64,000 bases of DNA from Dichetophora obliterata (GCA_963920525.1 OY986438.1:97823349-97887348); one strand, 5' to 3'. Numbered from the stretch's first letter, positions 10,338-21,188 are shown. A program made the numbers and translations. The notes: generated from the sequence alone by a model not told the origin.

Positions 10338-10750
10338 GCTTCGTTCGTATGTATGTATGTATGTATGTCCTTAAAACTGGCAAGCCATTTTTCTAAAACT
10401 TGTTGGTATCGGATTAAGCTGAAATTTAAGTCCGGTGACAATGCAATATTATGATGAAATTTTTTGCCACACCCTTTCACCGCCCACAAATCAATAAAAT
10501 TGCTATATCTCTAAAACTACCGGGCCGATTCAGCTGAAATTTTGGCAGTACATTTCCTTCGAGTAGTGGATGATTAAGGAAAATTTTTTGCCACTCCCCC
10601 TTTGACCGCCCACAAATCCATAAAAATGCTATATCTCTAAAACTACGGGGTTGATTCAGCTTAAATTTTGGCAGTTAATTTCCTTCAAAAATGGTGTCAA
10701 ACCCGCTTCTAGCGCCCACAAATCAATAAAAATGCTATATTTCCATAAGT
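10338..10750. repeat. Helitron-like leader with 110-120 bp tandem units
   Basis: A (GTAT)n run at 10345-10369 is followed by three diverged copies of 'accgcccacaaatcaataaaa.tgctatatctctaaaactac.gg..gattcagctgaaattttggcagt' starting near 10480, 10605 and 10710. The style matches non-coding leaders of arthropod Helitrons (compare 58544-58830), but no TC or CTRR terminus could be placed. Confidence 0.45.
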
Positions 10751-11179
10751 TTTTAAAATAACAGATGTTAATAATAAACCTTTAAGACTAAAAAGTAAAA
10801 AATAAATAAAAATAAATTTACTTTATAATAACATAAGCATATAGACTAAAGTAAAGCATAAATACAACAACAAATGTGAGCATGTGAAATGGGAGAAAAA
10901 CTGAGAAATTGACACTTCAAATCTCATCGCCTCTGTGGTACAGCGCGCTAGTGCGCGCTTGCACGGGTATCACAAAGATTTTTGATGAAGCCTTTAGCAC
11001 GGCCGAAATTGCAATAAAATCAGCTAGTGATTTTTTCCTTTTCATATTGAAAAAACTTTGTTGTTGTTGTTGTTTCTTTAGAAAGATTCTTTAGTACAAT
11101 TAATTGTTCTAACTTTGACCTTAAGCTAAATAAACGATTTTAAACTATCAAACAACTAGAATTTGTATTTAAACTCAAG

Positions 11180-11224
11180 TATGATTTAAACTATCAAACA
11201 TTTAGAATTTGTATTTAAATCATA
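11180..11224. repeat. 45-bp hairpin repeat, copy 1
   Basis: TATGATTTAAA (11180-11190) is inverted at 11214-11224. The same hairpin with near-identical flanks recurs at 49248-49292. A diverged half-copy precedes it at 11140-11170. Confidence 0.6.
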
Positions 11225-11242
11225 TAAAATCAACATAATAGG

Positions 11243-11334
11243 CAAAAATAGCAAAATGGCTGAGTTTGACAGTTAGGGTCACCATGAAAGAGAGCAAGTT
11301 CGGCCCTACCACTACCTTGTCTAGTTTTACCATG
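11243..11334. mobile_element. Truncated CATGGTA-family MITE, copy 4
   Basis: The right half is retained and ends 'accttgtctagttttaccatg', matching the family terminus. The left end is missing. The interior ('gcaaaatggctgagtttgac') matches copy 3. Confidence 0.6.
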
Positions 11335-12190
11335 GCTCGATGCGTTTTTTGTTAATAATAATACAAAAAAATGGCACTTCGCCTAAAATGCCCTTGCACG
11401 AAATGTTGTTTCTGAAATTGAAATTCTTGGGTCTGGTACGATATTTCAAAAATTTTTAAAATAATGCAGTCGAATTAAATGTAAATAATGATTTGAAAAT
11501 GCGCGCACGTTTTGTAATTTTTTTGGTATTTTTAGTTTTGACATATTCAGCCCAATTCTGAATGATTTTTCCCGGGGAATTGGTAAAGGGAGTTTTTATT
11601 TTTAAGATAGTATTTAAAGATATATTTTTTTGTTTGCACTCATGAATATTGACGGTTAATGAACAAATCGACATTAAAAATTTCCAGAATGTTTTTGAAC
11701 TTTATCTTAAAAATTAAAACTACCTTTTCCGATTCCCCGGGAAAAATCATTCATAATTAGGTTGATTATTTTCGATATACCGCGCAGTAGACTGAGCCCA
11801 TACAAAAGATGGACAAAAATAGGAGTGGTCCAATCTAAATGAAATTTGACATTTTAGTTAACTTGGAGTCGCTGATTTAAAAAATGAAACCAGATTTAAT
11901 GCAAAGCTATTATTTTTTTAAAAAATCTTGTTTGTATTCCGAATTTTGAGCATTTCCAAAGTGTTATGGCAATTTAAAAACTACAAATTTCGCAAAAAAA
12001 ATAATTTTCGTTTAATGCCTAAATTTTCTTCTTTTCAAAAATTTAGTTTTTAAAAAAGGAATTTTAGTTTTCAAGATATACTTTTTTTTCAGGGAGCGCA
12101 CTTTTACGCCTAAAAATGCTTTTTGATATAAAGTACACGATACTTACGCTGTTTAATAAATAAATGGAAGCAACTGGTTATTTTAATCGA
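11335..12190. other. AT-rich stretch without recognised features
   Basis: Holds a pair of 'cccggggaa' and 'tccccggga' segments (about 11569 and 11735) that form a loose inverted repeat, otherwise nothing supportable. Confidence 0.4.
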
Positions 12191-12194
12191 TTTT

Positions 12195-12436
12195 TTAGTA
12201 ATTTGATTTATTACAAATCAAAAACTTTACAAATGATAATAATCGTACTCTAGATCTAATATTTGTTGATAATAAAGAATTTATCGTAAAACTCGATGTT
12301 CCGCTTTTACCAATTTTTAATAGACTAATCGTCATAAACCTCTTCTTCTTGAATTTTTATTTTATCTGTACCAAAAACAGGGCATTAATCATGGTTCAAC
12401 ACTAGATTTTAATAAAACTAACTTTAGTGTAATAAA
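12195..12436 (+). pseudogene. Jockey-type LINE endonuclease remnant, 5' part
   Basis: A plus-strand frame reads NRTLDLIFVDNKEF followed further on by LDFNKTNFSVI, as in the end of the Jockey/CR1-type ORF2 endonuclease and linker. The frame resumes at 17464 after the LOA insertion. It is degenerate, with stops. Confidence 0.55.
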
Positions 12437-12499
12437 AAACCAAGTGAGCCCGGTACTCCAAAAAAACCGGAAGGGAGCTCAGCTTCCGTCGCCGCCAAA

Positions 12500-13768
12500 A
12501 TGGTGGCTCAAGCCAAGGCGTCAAGCTACGGCACAAATAAGGTGGAGTCTGAACCGCCAATAAAACAGACAAGCACACCGAGAGCTAGGAAATCGGTCAT
12601 TAAGGCAGCTTCTGGAGCAGTGTGCGATGGTCCGAGCACTTCGGCACAAGCCAAGGCCAGAACTAGTTCAGGCAGTGGCTCGTCGGGTGTGAAGGCACAA
12701 ACTGTACACGGTCACAGACTGGCAGCTGATCAGTTTCCAGGTTCAACCGGTAAACGTAAACGGGTTCGCCCATCAAAACAGGCCTGGTACGATAAATGTG
12801 CCAAAGCAAAAATGCTGAAGGGCCAGGCAGAGAAAGCAGGGTCTCCTCAAAAGGCCGAGTCTGCTCTTGCTTTCAAGAGGCAGAGGTCGACTGAGGACAT
12901 GCCTGCCGCAAAAAGGCCAAAGAAGGTCATAAAAGGTACCGATGCCAGGTCATACTGTGATGTGGCCAAAGGGCAGGGCAGGGTGCTGGGTGTCATTGAC
13001 GCACAGAGGGGGGACGGGGCACTTCCCCGAGACAAATGGAGGTGGGTGGAGGCCGCACTGGTCTGCACCTATTTCCAGGTCCTGGAGGAGAACCCTGGTC
13101 CCCCGCCTCGGTGTCGGGACGCTGGGTGGCAAAACTCGGGCCACATAAAGCTAATCGTCTGTGACGATGATAGGTCTGCTGTGTTGTACAAAGCGGCCAT
13201 TAGCAAAGTCGGCGAGGTTTGGCCTGGGGCCAAGCTGAAGGCTGTAGAAATAGACGAAATACCGGCTCGTCCAAGAGCAAGAGTGTGGCTTCCGGTCACC
13301 TGCTCAAAGCCGGATGAGATTTTAAAAATGTTCCAGGCTTGCAACCCGGACATGAATATGGAAGGCTGGGCGATCGGCAAGATAGAGGAGCCTGTAGGTC
13401 CCTCAAGGCAGGTTCTGCTGCTAATGACTGCCGAGTCGCTAAAGTCGCTAGAAGAGAGGAAGGGAGTCCTCTGGTATTCCTTCTTAAGGGTCTTCCTGAA
13501 GGTGTACAGCAAGGACAAGAAGTCCAGGGGCCCTACAACAGAAGCGCAGTCAAGCCAGGCTGTAGCGGAAGCTGTAGAGACCCCAGGCAGTACGCCAGTT
13601 TCAGATGCAGACGAGGTTATGTCGGAGGGCTCGGTTGGCCTCACCGGTTTGTCAGACCTCTACTGCGAGGATGAACTCTTGGCTGAAGAGTCATCTGAAG
13701 AAGAGGGGCCTGACGTAACGATGAAGGCCAGCCAAAAATCTGAAGCGGATGAAGGTGCTCCAGATTAA
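12500..13768 (+). CDS. LOA element ORF1 (gag-like, DUF4780-type)
   Basis: 422-residue ORF1 protein, presumed to be an RNA-binding chaperone that packages element RNA. The N-terminal half is basic and low-complexity, rich in Lys, Arg, Ser and Ala (for example TGKRKRVRPSKQAW), as expected for nucleic-acid binding. Residues 200-330 resemble the DUF4780 domain of insect retrotransposons (HIKLIVCDDDRSAVLYKAAI, ARVWLPVTCSKPDEILKMFQ). The C-terminal tail is strongly acidic (EDELLAEESSEEEG). No CCHC knuckles are seen, consistent with LOA ORF1. The ATG at 12500 is 63 bp from the element start. It overlaps ORF2 by 20 bp, suggesting coupled reinitiation or frameshifting. The frame is intact, so the copy is young. 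Codon use is GC-richer than the surrounding AT-rich DNA. Confidence 0.8.
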   Translation: MVAQAKASSYGTNKVESEPPIKQTSTPRARKSVIKAASGAVCDGPSTSAQAKARTSSGSGSSGVKAQTVHGHRLAADQFPGSTGKRKRVRPSKQAWYDKCAKAKMLKGQAEKAGSPQKAESALAFKRQRSTEDMPAAKRPKKVIKGTDARSYCDVAKGQGRVLGVIDAQRGDGALPRDKWRWVEAALVCTYFQVLEENPGPPPRCRDAGWQNSGHIKLIVCDDDRSAVLYKAAISKVGEVWPGAKLKAVEIDEIPARPRARVWLPVTCSKPDEILKMFQACNPDMNMEGWAIGKIEEPVGPSRQVLLLMTAESLKSLEERKGVLWYSFLRVFLKVYSKDKKSRGPTTEAQSSQAVAEAVETPGSTPVSDADEVMSEGSVGLTGLSDLYCEDELLAEESSEEEGPDVTMKASQKSEADEGAPD

Positions 13769-14882
13769 CCTTCATCACTCCAAGCTCGCCTCCGCGAATC
13801 TCTTAGTCCACCTTAAAATTGGTGGATTCGACGTAGCCCTCATTCAAGAACCCTGGGTATGTGGTGGCAGGGTTTGCGGATTGAGGGCAGAGGGTTACAA
13901 GACGCTGGTAGCCAGTAATGTAGGTATGCCTAGAACATGTATTGTAGCTAAAAACACTATTAATATTTTCTTGCTTCACAGATACTGCGATAGAGATGTG
14001 GTTGCAGCCAGCCTCGAGTCAGGCAAGGATACGTACTGGTTGGTAGCAGCCTACTTCCCGCACGATGAAAGTCCGCCTCCAGACAATGTTAGGAAATTGG
14101 TGGACGACGCCGGTGACATCCGTCGAGGGGTCATTATATCGGCCGACGCAAATGCACATAACTCCGTGTGGGGCAGCACGGATACCAACGAAAGGGGTGA
14201 GTTACTTTTTGATTATCTATTAAGTACCAACCTGTGTATATGCAATAGGGGGGAAGAACCCACCTTTATTATAAAAAACAGAAGTGAAGTTCTGGACATA
14301 ACATTAGTCTCAGACTGTATATTCGACAAGATAGGTGGCTGGAGAGTGTCAAAAGAGCATTCCTACTCCGACAACCGATACATTGAGTATAATTTACACA
14401 ATACGTCTTCAAAAATAATACCCCCGGCTAACATTCGAAAGACAAACTGGGGAGCATACAAAAGGGCTTTAGCAAAACATTTGCCATCAGGTCCTATAGA
14501 TAAACCAAAATCGGCAGCTGATCTTGATAAACTAGTCGATGTAGTAACCAAAGCAATGAATTGCTCTCTTGCTTCCTCTTGTCCTAAGAGGACTACAAGG
14601 GGGAAGCCAAAACCAAAGTGGTGGTCCGCCGTATTGGATGGACTGAGGACTGAATCTAGAAGGCTCTTTAACGCAGCTAAGCGCTCGAGAGCTGAGCTTG
14701 ACTGGGCAGCCTATAAGGTATCCCTTAATAATTTCAAAACTGAAACCAGAAAAGCCAAAAGATTCTCTTGGAAACGATTCTGTGAAGGAATCGAAGAAAT
14801 CTCAGAGGCTTCTAGACTGCGCAAGATTCTCGCTAGCACACCATGCACTCCCGGCTATCTCAAAAGGTCGAATGAAACATAG
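13749..14882 (+). CDS. LOA element ORF2, endonuclease part (ends at a premature TAG)
   Basis: 377 residues of an APE-type endonuclease that nicks target DNA for target-primed reverse transcription. Visible motifs are MKVLQINLHHSKLASANLL at the N terminus, VALIQEPWV (metal-binding Glu), SADANAHNSVWGS (catalytic Asp-Ala-Asn) and a late SYSDNRYIEY in place of the usual SDH. It overlaps ORF1 at 13749-13768. The stop TAG at 14880-14882 is in the same frame as the reverse-transcriptase part that follows, with only one codon before the next ATG. ORF2 is therefore one reading frame broken by a single nonsense codon. Confidence 0.85.
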   Translation: MKVLQINLHHSKLASANLLVHLKIGGFDVALIQEPWVCGGRVCGLRAEGYKTLVASNVGMPRTCIVAKNTINIFLLHRYCDRDVVAASLESGKDTYWLVAAYFPHDESPPPDNVRKLVDDAGDIRRGVIISADANAHNSVWGSTDTNERGELLFDYLLSTNLCICNRGEEPTFIIKNRSEVLDITLVSDCIFDKIGGWRVSKEHSYSDNRYIEYNLHNTSSKIIPPANIRKTNWGAYKRALAKHLPSGPIDKPKSAADLDKLVDVVTKAMNCSLASSCPKRTTRGKPKPKWWSAVLDGLRTESRRLFNAAKRSRAELDWAAYKVSLNNFKTETRKAKRFSWKRFCEGIEEISEASRLRKILASTPCTPGYLKRSNET

Positions 14883-14885
14883 ACA

Positions 14886-17333
14886 ATGTCAGGTGAGGAG
14901 TCTCTTAACCTCCTACTAGATACGCACTTCCCTGGTAGTAGTGCGCCTCCTGGTGCACAACTGCCTAGTACTAGTCGTTCTACGCAGGACACCGAAGGCA
15001 TAGTCTCCGACAGGAAACTAAAATGGGCGATAAACAGCTTCAAGCCCTATAAATCACCAGGGCCTGATGGTGTTTACCCTGTTGAAATAAAAGAAGCTTC
15101 GAAATATATTTTGCCTTGGCTTCGTATTATCTTCAATGGCTGCATAAGCCTCACTTATATTCCCAATGCTTGGAATAAGGCCAGAGTGGTCTTCATACCC
15201 AAAGCAGGGAAGACATCACATACCACCCACAAAGATTTCAGACCTATAAGTCTAACGTCATTTCTGTTGAAGACAATAGAACGGCTACTAGATCTATATT
15301 TACGGAGCAGTATCGACCCTGCTCTCTTATCGGCATCACAGCATGCATATAGCAAGGGAAGGTCCGTGGAAACGGCTTTACACTCATTGGTCGGTACCAT
15401 TGAAAGATCCTTCCTGCATAATGAATTCACTTTAGTTGCTTTCGTAGACATAGAGGGAGCATTTAATAATGTCACGCCACAATCTATACGACTAGAGTTG
15501 CGTAGGCTAGGTGTGAACAAAAGCATTACTGATCTTATAGATGAGCTGCTCAACTGTCGAGTAATCTTATCAGACCTAGGTGCGTACAGCGCTGTAAGAT
15601 CGGTGACAAGAGGTACGCCACAGGGTGGTGTGCTATCTCCACTCCTCTGGAATCTGGTAGTGAACAATGTACTGCTGTCTCTAGAGAGGGAGGGCTGTGT
15701 TGTGGCAGCATACGCCGATGACCTAGCAATCGCAGTCAGAGGCAAATTTCCCACTACCATACGCGACGTCATGCAAAGAGCTCTTTGCAAACTCGAGCAA
15801 TGGGCCAAATCCTGTGGTCTTGGAGTAAATCCGGCCAAAACAGAACTGGTCCTTTTCACAAGGAAACATAGAATTCCGTCTCTCACACCAATCATGCTTA
15901 ATGGGTCTGCATTGTCCTTATCGGAAAATGCAAAATATCTAGGACTCATTCTTGATAGGAAACTTAGCTGGAAACTTAATATTCTTGAGCGTACGAAGAA
16001 AGCGACAGTTGCGCTGTACACTTGCAAAAAAGCTATAGGGAAAAGATGGGGGTTTTCCCCAAATATCGTTCACTGGCTGTATAAAGGGGTCATTAGACCT
16101 ATACTTCTATATGGAGCATCGATATGGTGGCCTGCCTTGGACAAGGTCACATATTTCAACCAGCTCCAAAAAGTCCAAAGAATGGCATCTATTTGCATCA
16201 GTGGTGCTCTGAGAACAACACCGACTGCGGCTTTAGAGACCTTATTACACCTTCTACCGCTTGACTTGGTTGCTAGGCAACAGGCAGCTTGTTCGGCGGT
16301 CAGACTTAGGGAAACTGGAGTATGGAAAAGCCTGGGTTCAGGACACGCATCTATACTCTACAAATTCAACTTCATTCCACCAAGGACTGATTATTGTAAA
16401 CCACTGCTTTCCTTTGATGGAAACTACGGTACGCTTATTCCACCTAGAACATACTGGAATAAAGGTGCGCCGTGGAAACCGGGGTGTCTTTATTTCTATA
16501 CAGATGGGTCAAAATTAAATGGCAAGGTCGGGTATGGGGTCTACTCAAAAGAATTAGGGGTATCCTTAGTTCGTAGGCTGCCGGATCACTGTAGTGTTTA
16601 CCAAGCCGAAATGATGGCGATTAAAGAAGTTGCAACCTGGCTCTCAGAGAACGTCATCTCTAAACGAGAAATACATATTTTCTCGGACAGCCAAGCAGCG
16701 ATCAAATCGATTGAGCAGGTATCCATCAACTCTAAAGTAGCCAGAGAATGCCGTGCTGCATTAGGCGAAATGTCAAAGTTCTTTGACATCAGCTTAATCT
16801 GGGTACCTGGGCATAAGGGCATACGTGGAAATGAAAAAGCAGACGAGCTTGCTAGGAAAGGTACATCGGTGACTCTAATGGGTCGAAACTCGCCGAGCAT
16901 CCCGATGGCAACTGTCAAAATGCTACTTAATGAGTACACCACATCTAAAGCCAACTCAAGATGGGCTGAACTCTCAACATGCAGAACAACAAGGCTTATC
17001 TGGCCGACTCTAAACCCAAAGCGATCGAGAGTCCTTCTCTCGTTGGGAAGATCAGAGGTGGCTACGTTAGTGGCTGTTACCACAGGGCACTGCCTAATAG
17101 GCAGACATGCCTCCAGATTGGGAGTCATCACTAATGACTTCTGCAGAAGCTGCAGGGACGAGGAGGAGGAGGAAACTATCTCCCACCTTCTATGTTCCTG
17201 TCATGCGCTTGCGAGAAGAAGGCATAAACATTTGGGGTCGTTCTTCTTTTCGGAGCTTGACGACCTGTCGGGGACAAGCGTCAAACGTCTAACAAGCTTT
17301 ATTAAGAGCTCAATGTGGTTCCACTCGGACTGA
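14886..17333 (+). CDS. LOA element ORF2, reverse transcriptase-RNase H part
   Basis: 815 residues. The reverse transcriptase has SPGPDGVYPVEIKEA, DFRPISLTSF, AFVDIEGAFNNV (first catalytic Asp), GTPQGGVLSPLLWNL and AAYADDLAIAV with the YADD box near residue 276. An RNase H domain follows near residues 535-665, with FYTDGSK, YQAEMMAIKE, IFSDSQAAIKS and HKGIRGNEKADELARKG, so all four acidic catalytic positions are present. A C-terminal CRSC...HLLCSCHAL zinc-knuckle-like motif ends the protein. It is in frame with 13749-14882 across one TAG. Apart from that nonsense codon no defect is seen. Confidence 0.88.
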   Translation: MSGEESLNLLLDTHFPGSSAPPGAQLPSTSRSTQDTEGIVSDRKLKWAINSFKPYKSPGPDGVYPVEIKEASKYILPWLRIIFNGCISLTYIPNAWNKARVVFIPKAGKTSHTTHKDFRPISLTSFLLKTIERLLDLYLRSSIDPALLSASQHAYSKGRSVETALHSLVGTIERSFLHNEFTLVAFVDIEGAFNNVTPQSIRLELRRLGVNKSITDLIDELLNCRVILSDLGAYSAVRSVTRGTPQGGVLSPLLWNLVVNNVLLSLEREGCVVAAYADDLAIAVRGKFPTTIRDVMQRALCKLEQWAKSCGLGVNPAKTELVLFTRKHRIPSLTPIMLNGSALSLSENAKYLGLILDRKLSWKLNILERTKKATVALYTCKKAIGKRWGFSPNIVHWLYKGVIRPILLYGASIWWPALDKVTYFNQLQKVQRMASICISGALRTTPTAALETLLHLLPLDLVARQQAACSAVRLRETGVWKSLGSGHASILYKFNFIPPRTDYCKPLLSFDGNYGTLIPPRTYWNKGAPWKPGCLYFYTDGSKLNGKVGYGVYSKELGVSLVRRLPDHCSVYQAEMMAIKEVATWLSENVISKREIHIFSDSQAAIKSIEQVSINSKVARECRAALGEMSKFFDISLIWVPGHKGIRGNEKADELARKGTSVTLMGRNSPSIPMATVKMLLNEYTTSKANSRWAELSTCRTTRLIWPTLNPKRSRVLLSLGRSEVATLVAVTTGHCLIGRHASRLGVITNDFCRSCRDEEEEETISHLLCSCHALARRRHKHLGSFFFSELDDLSGTSVKRLTSFIKSSMWFHSD

Positions 17334-17463
17334 AGGCCAAGTGTGCAGCGGTATCACAACGGACCTCACTGGTCTAAGTGAGCTGTGGTACGTGCGTTTT
17401 GGTTTTAAGCACGTACAGCGGCTGCCGCCTCAACCTAACCTAACCTAACTTTAGTGTAATAAA

Positions 17464-17610
17464 TTGGGGATATTTATCCTCAATCTCCTGGAACTTTGTC
17501 ACTGGTGAAATCAATCCATCCGCGACCTATGGCCGCTTTGTATCAATATTAAAATACTCAATCAGTCAATTTGTTCCCTTGAAACAGACTTTTAGTAAGT
17601 ATTTTTTTTT
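17464..17610 (+). pseudogene. Jockey-type LINE remnant, continuation after the LOA insertion
   Basis: The frame INWGYLSSISWNFVTGEI followed by GRFVSILKYSISQFVPLKQT continues the endonuclease-RT linker from 12436. Beyond 17610 the frame decays. Confidence 0.55.
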
Positions 17611-18029
17611 TTTTGAGTCTTTTCATTCAAGTTACAAAGAGAAGATAACATATGCTTCAAATTAGTAAAAGAAAATATAGAACTGTTTTTGTATTATTCT
17701 AACATACATTTCAGAGTAAAACGCAACAAACTTAAGAAACAAGGTGAAGATGAAAATGTATCTTTAAGTTAGAATAGAAAATGTGCTTGCTTCTGGGATA
17801 TACAATTTTTACTGCGAGAAGTTACATCTCTATACTAAAAATACAATAAAAAATGGCCTTAAAACAAAACAAACATATTTATACATTATAAAAACTAAAG
17901 TATTTAATAAAAATAGGAGAATGTACATTTTATGGAAAGATTTTAACAATACTGATAAATATTATAAACTTTTTATAAGTAATAAGTTGTATAACTAAAA
18001 TTTTTAATAATTTTAATATTAAATTATTA

Positions 18030-18720
18030 GCCTAAATGAGTGCCAGGAGTCTAAACAACATAAAAATCGGGTAAAAGTAGTCCAGTAAAATCCACCACTG
18101 TAGAAATGTTTTAATTAATAAAACTAATTGGGGAAAGATAATTAATGTTTGTCCAATGGAAAAATTTTCGAATATCTAATATCTCTTAAGCTAATCTTTT
18201 AATAAATCTATTAAGTAAAATAAAAGCGTAATTACAAGAAGGATATATATTCGCTTCTGTGTACACAAGTTTATTTGAATATCGTTTGGTATATGGCTCA
18301 TAACTTCCATTAATACACAATCTAAGTATGGGTCTGTTCGGAAATGCATCACGACTTGCAATATGCGCACAACTGGCATTTTTTAAGTTCACAAATTGCA
18401 GCGTAAATTTTTTTTGATGCAAATGATGAGTGACGCTTAATACAAAAATTACATTTTGGAATGTTTGATGTGATGTGAATGTGAGTTAGAAAACCATATT
18501 GGGAAAGCATAAATTAAGACGGGACGAATAGATATTTTGTACATAAGAAGCTTCGTTTCCTCCAATAAGTATTTATTATTTAAAAGTTTATCAAACATAC
18601 TTTTAATTTTAAAAGCTTTTTTAAAATGATTCTAGAGTGTTCATGAGTAGAGTGTATTAAAATGAACACCTAGATATTTAAAACTATTTTTTTAAATGGA
18701 ATGGTAACTTCGTTGAGTGA
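18030..18720 (-). pseudogene. Jockey-family LINE 3' fragment
   Basis: A minus-strand frame (18186-18422) contains YTKRYSNKLVY and NRFIKRLA, colinear with FTKRFSNNFIYSKS and KKCVDRLN of the element at 22410-26960. DNA similarity extends to 'gtgccaggag' at 18040, matching 22429, and to 18700, matching about 22990. It is a diverged, truncated relative. Confidence 0.6.
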
Positions 18721-18829
18721 AAGACGCAACATTTGATGTCAGGGACTACAAATCTCGCACATTTTCCACTGGCATTTCGAACCGCCGATTACTGCAATCG
18801 CAATCTTAGTTCATTCGATTAAGGATTAC

Positions 18830-19240
18830 TGTCACGAAGCTGCCAACTAACTTTAACTGCCAAAATATAGCCTAGACCCAATTTGGCCAAATGAGATGAG
18901 AGAGAGAAAACGAAACAATGCACGAGAAGTAAAGATATATGTCAACTTTAAAACTAACTCAACATTTTTGTAACTAGCCGTTGTCTTAATCCGTTTGTTT
19001 GTCGAATGTTTACAATCTTAAATGTTATTGGTCATTATATTATTTTGCTTTGTTATAAAAGCCCAAGTGTGGTTCGGCACAAACCTTTTCTATGACCGAC
19101 CGCCTTTAGAAGTAAACCAATGTAAGTTATTTGTATTGTAACAAAGAAAAATGCCTAAACTTAAACAAATAAACTGTAGCACAATTTTATTAATTTGTTA
19201 TAGAGAATAAATGTCATCGTACAACACTTAATTAAATCAA
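18830..19240 (+). mobile_element. Possible 5' LTR or leader of a BEL/Pao element
   Basis: A stretch beginning TGTCACGAAGCTGCC lies just before gag and has a TATA-like TTATAAAAG at 19053-19061. No matching 3' LTR or tRNA primer site could be confirmed, so the boundaries are guesses. Confidence 0.3.
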
Positions 19241-19339
19241 GCGATTTTTATTAAGTGGGTTTATTCGAACTTTCACGGCAGAAGAAAGCAACAACTTTAT
19301 TCTATTTATAGCAAATCGCCTGAAGTTTTCGCCAATTGA

Positions 19340-19934
19340 ATGTCGCCCAAGCCATCACGCAAACTTTGCTAGTCTTTGGAAACGGCCGAAAAGAAGAGAA
19401 CCAGAAAGCGATCGAATAAAGGGAAAGCGCCTACCAGGTACGAGCAGTTCAGTACAGACATGCCGCTCAATCATTCGCCACAATCAACCGCCTCAACTAG
19501 TGGTCCGTTGCAGCAACCCGCTATTTTGAATCCTCCTCAAGCTGCAGCAGATAGTAAACTGCCTGTGCATGAAGATGAAATTATGAAGAAAAATTTACAA
19601 AAGGTAACTAATGAATTCAATAAAAAGTTTTCAGAGCTCCAGAATGAATTCAAGCGACAAATGCATGCTAAGCAATCGCTCTTGTTGAACAACAACGACC
19701 GAATTCAGAAATCAGTAACCGAGATTAAAAATGATATTCGTAGAGTGGAAGCTGCTGCTGTACCGCCCCTAATAGCTGCCACCACACCAGCCGCCACACC
19801 ACCACTAAAAGCACCCCCAACACCGCCACAATAGCTGCCGCCACACCGCCATCAATATTTTCTGCCACACAGTCATTAATAGCCACCACCATGCCCACAC
19901 CTGCATTAACATCCGATGCTGAATCACATCCTTG
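19340..19934 (+). pseudogene. BEL/Pao gag, N-terminal part
   Basis: The likely start ATG at 19340 is followed by an in-frame TAG at codon 11. The frame then runs from about 19373 to 19834 with a basic KKRTRKRSNKGKAPTRYEQF segment and a coiled-coil-like KNLQKVTNEFNKKFSELQNE. A Pro/Ala/Thr-rich tail is interrupted by stops. It is split from the next gag segment by a hAT-like insertion at 19935. Confidence 0.6.
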
Positions 19935-21180
19935 CAGTAGCGTAACTATATTTTGCGCGCCTTTTCTGAAAGGCCCCTGCTATTTACTTATAGAGTAAAA
20001 CTGTGTTATTAGTAGGTTACTAGAAGCGAAGGAGAAAACAAGAGAACTCTTGACAAAAAAAAAGGAGTAAGAAGAGACTTTTTTAATTCAATAGTCATCA
20101 TTAATTACAACAGCTATATTTTAAAAATATACTGTATTATAAATAAGTTTATATTTTATTTTAGTAGTATTTTTAAAAAAAGCAATAATGTAAAAAATAT
20201 TTTTTATACTACCAAATATAATAAAATTTATAAAAAATATAAGATTTTATCACAAAGTATATATAAAAAAAACATATTAATTATTTAAAAAAATTAAACA
20301 AACTTTAAGTTTGAATAAATGAGATCAATAATTTTCTTATTGGTGAAATGAAAAATTTAAGATGTTAAATGTAAATGTAAAATGAAAGCTAAAGAATTTG
20401 CTAACGTCACAAAATATGACGAACTGACACACAAACGTCGCACAGTGTAATGTCCCCATTCTTGGCCAAAAATAGAAGGAGTGATCGTAAAGCTATGAAA
20501 ATTAGCACGAATATCTTTCTTGACAGAATTAAGAAATGTTGAAAAAGTTATACAAATCCGCTCTCTGCTTGTCAAATCCACCTCCCACTTAAACGAAACC
20601 CATTTTTGCCTGAAACTTCATTAAGTCTTTTCCAAAACAACGCAATTTGCAACATCAATTTCTTTTGTGATAATAAATAAATGGATTATTAATTATTTTT
20701 TCAAAATTATTTTTCAACACTTTTAAAAATTGAATATTTAAAAATTTGTATTCCGCTTTTAGTGTTTACTTTTATGATAAATTAAAAACCATATGTTCAA
20801 AATGTAAACAAAAATAGTAATGTTGTCAGACATAAGAAATTTTAAACTTTATTTTTACATTTAAAAAAATTAAGTAAAATGTGAATAACAAGAAAAATTG
20901 TATTTTCAAAAAATGCAACTTTGACGGCTTGTCATATCGAAACGGTTGCTATTATTACAAAATTAATTTTGATTTTTTCACCCAGGATACTTTCTATTGA
21001 AAGCTATAAAAATTTTGGGAAAATTCAAACATCGATGTATTAGATTTTTGGACGCTTATTTTACACTGTGCATCGTTCTCCACTTCATTAATCATTTTCA
21101 CCAAGGGACTTGAGGGCGCCCCTGGATTAGCTGCGCCCGCCCGCAATGCGGGCTCTGCGGGCCCGCTTATTACGCCACTG
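19935..21180. mobile_element. hAT-like non-autonomous element (1246 bp) inside BEL gag
   Basis: The termini are CAGTAGCGTAAC and GTTACGCC-like TTACGCCACTG, short imperfect TIRs of CAGTRGCGTAA type. The 8-bp target duplication CATCCTTG is perfect (19927-19934 and 21181-21188). The interior is AT-rich without a transposase. The open frame 20357-20581 (minus) has no recognised domain. Confidence 0.75.
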
Positions 21181-21188
21181 CATCCTTG

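Larger units (their letters stand above)
12437..17446 (+). mobile_element. LOA-clade non-LTR retrotransposon, near full length (about 5.0 kb)
   Basis: Two ORFs (gag-like, then endonuclease, reverse transcriptase and RNase H) end in a 'cctaacctaacctaa' tail typical of LOA-type elements. The 17-bp target duplication AACTTTAGTGTAATAAA is perfect (12420-12436 and 17447-17463). It interrupts an older Jockey-type LINE. A 63-bp 5' leader precedes ORF1. The LOA clade is inferred from the DUF4780-like ORF1, the RNase H domain and the tail; I clade is the main alternative. Confidence 0.85.

Noticed and set aside
13069..13644. 191-codon minus-strand frame opposite LOA ORF1
   Set aside because: Shadow of a GC-richer real coding frame on the other strand; the same applies to 15155-16027 and 16598-17131.
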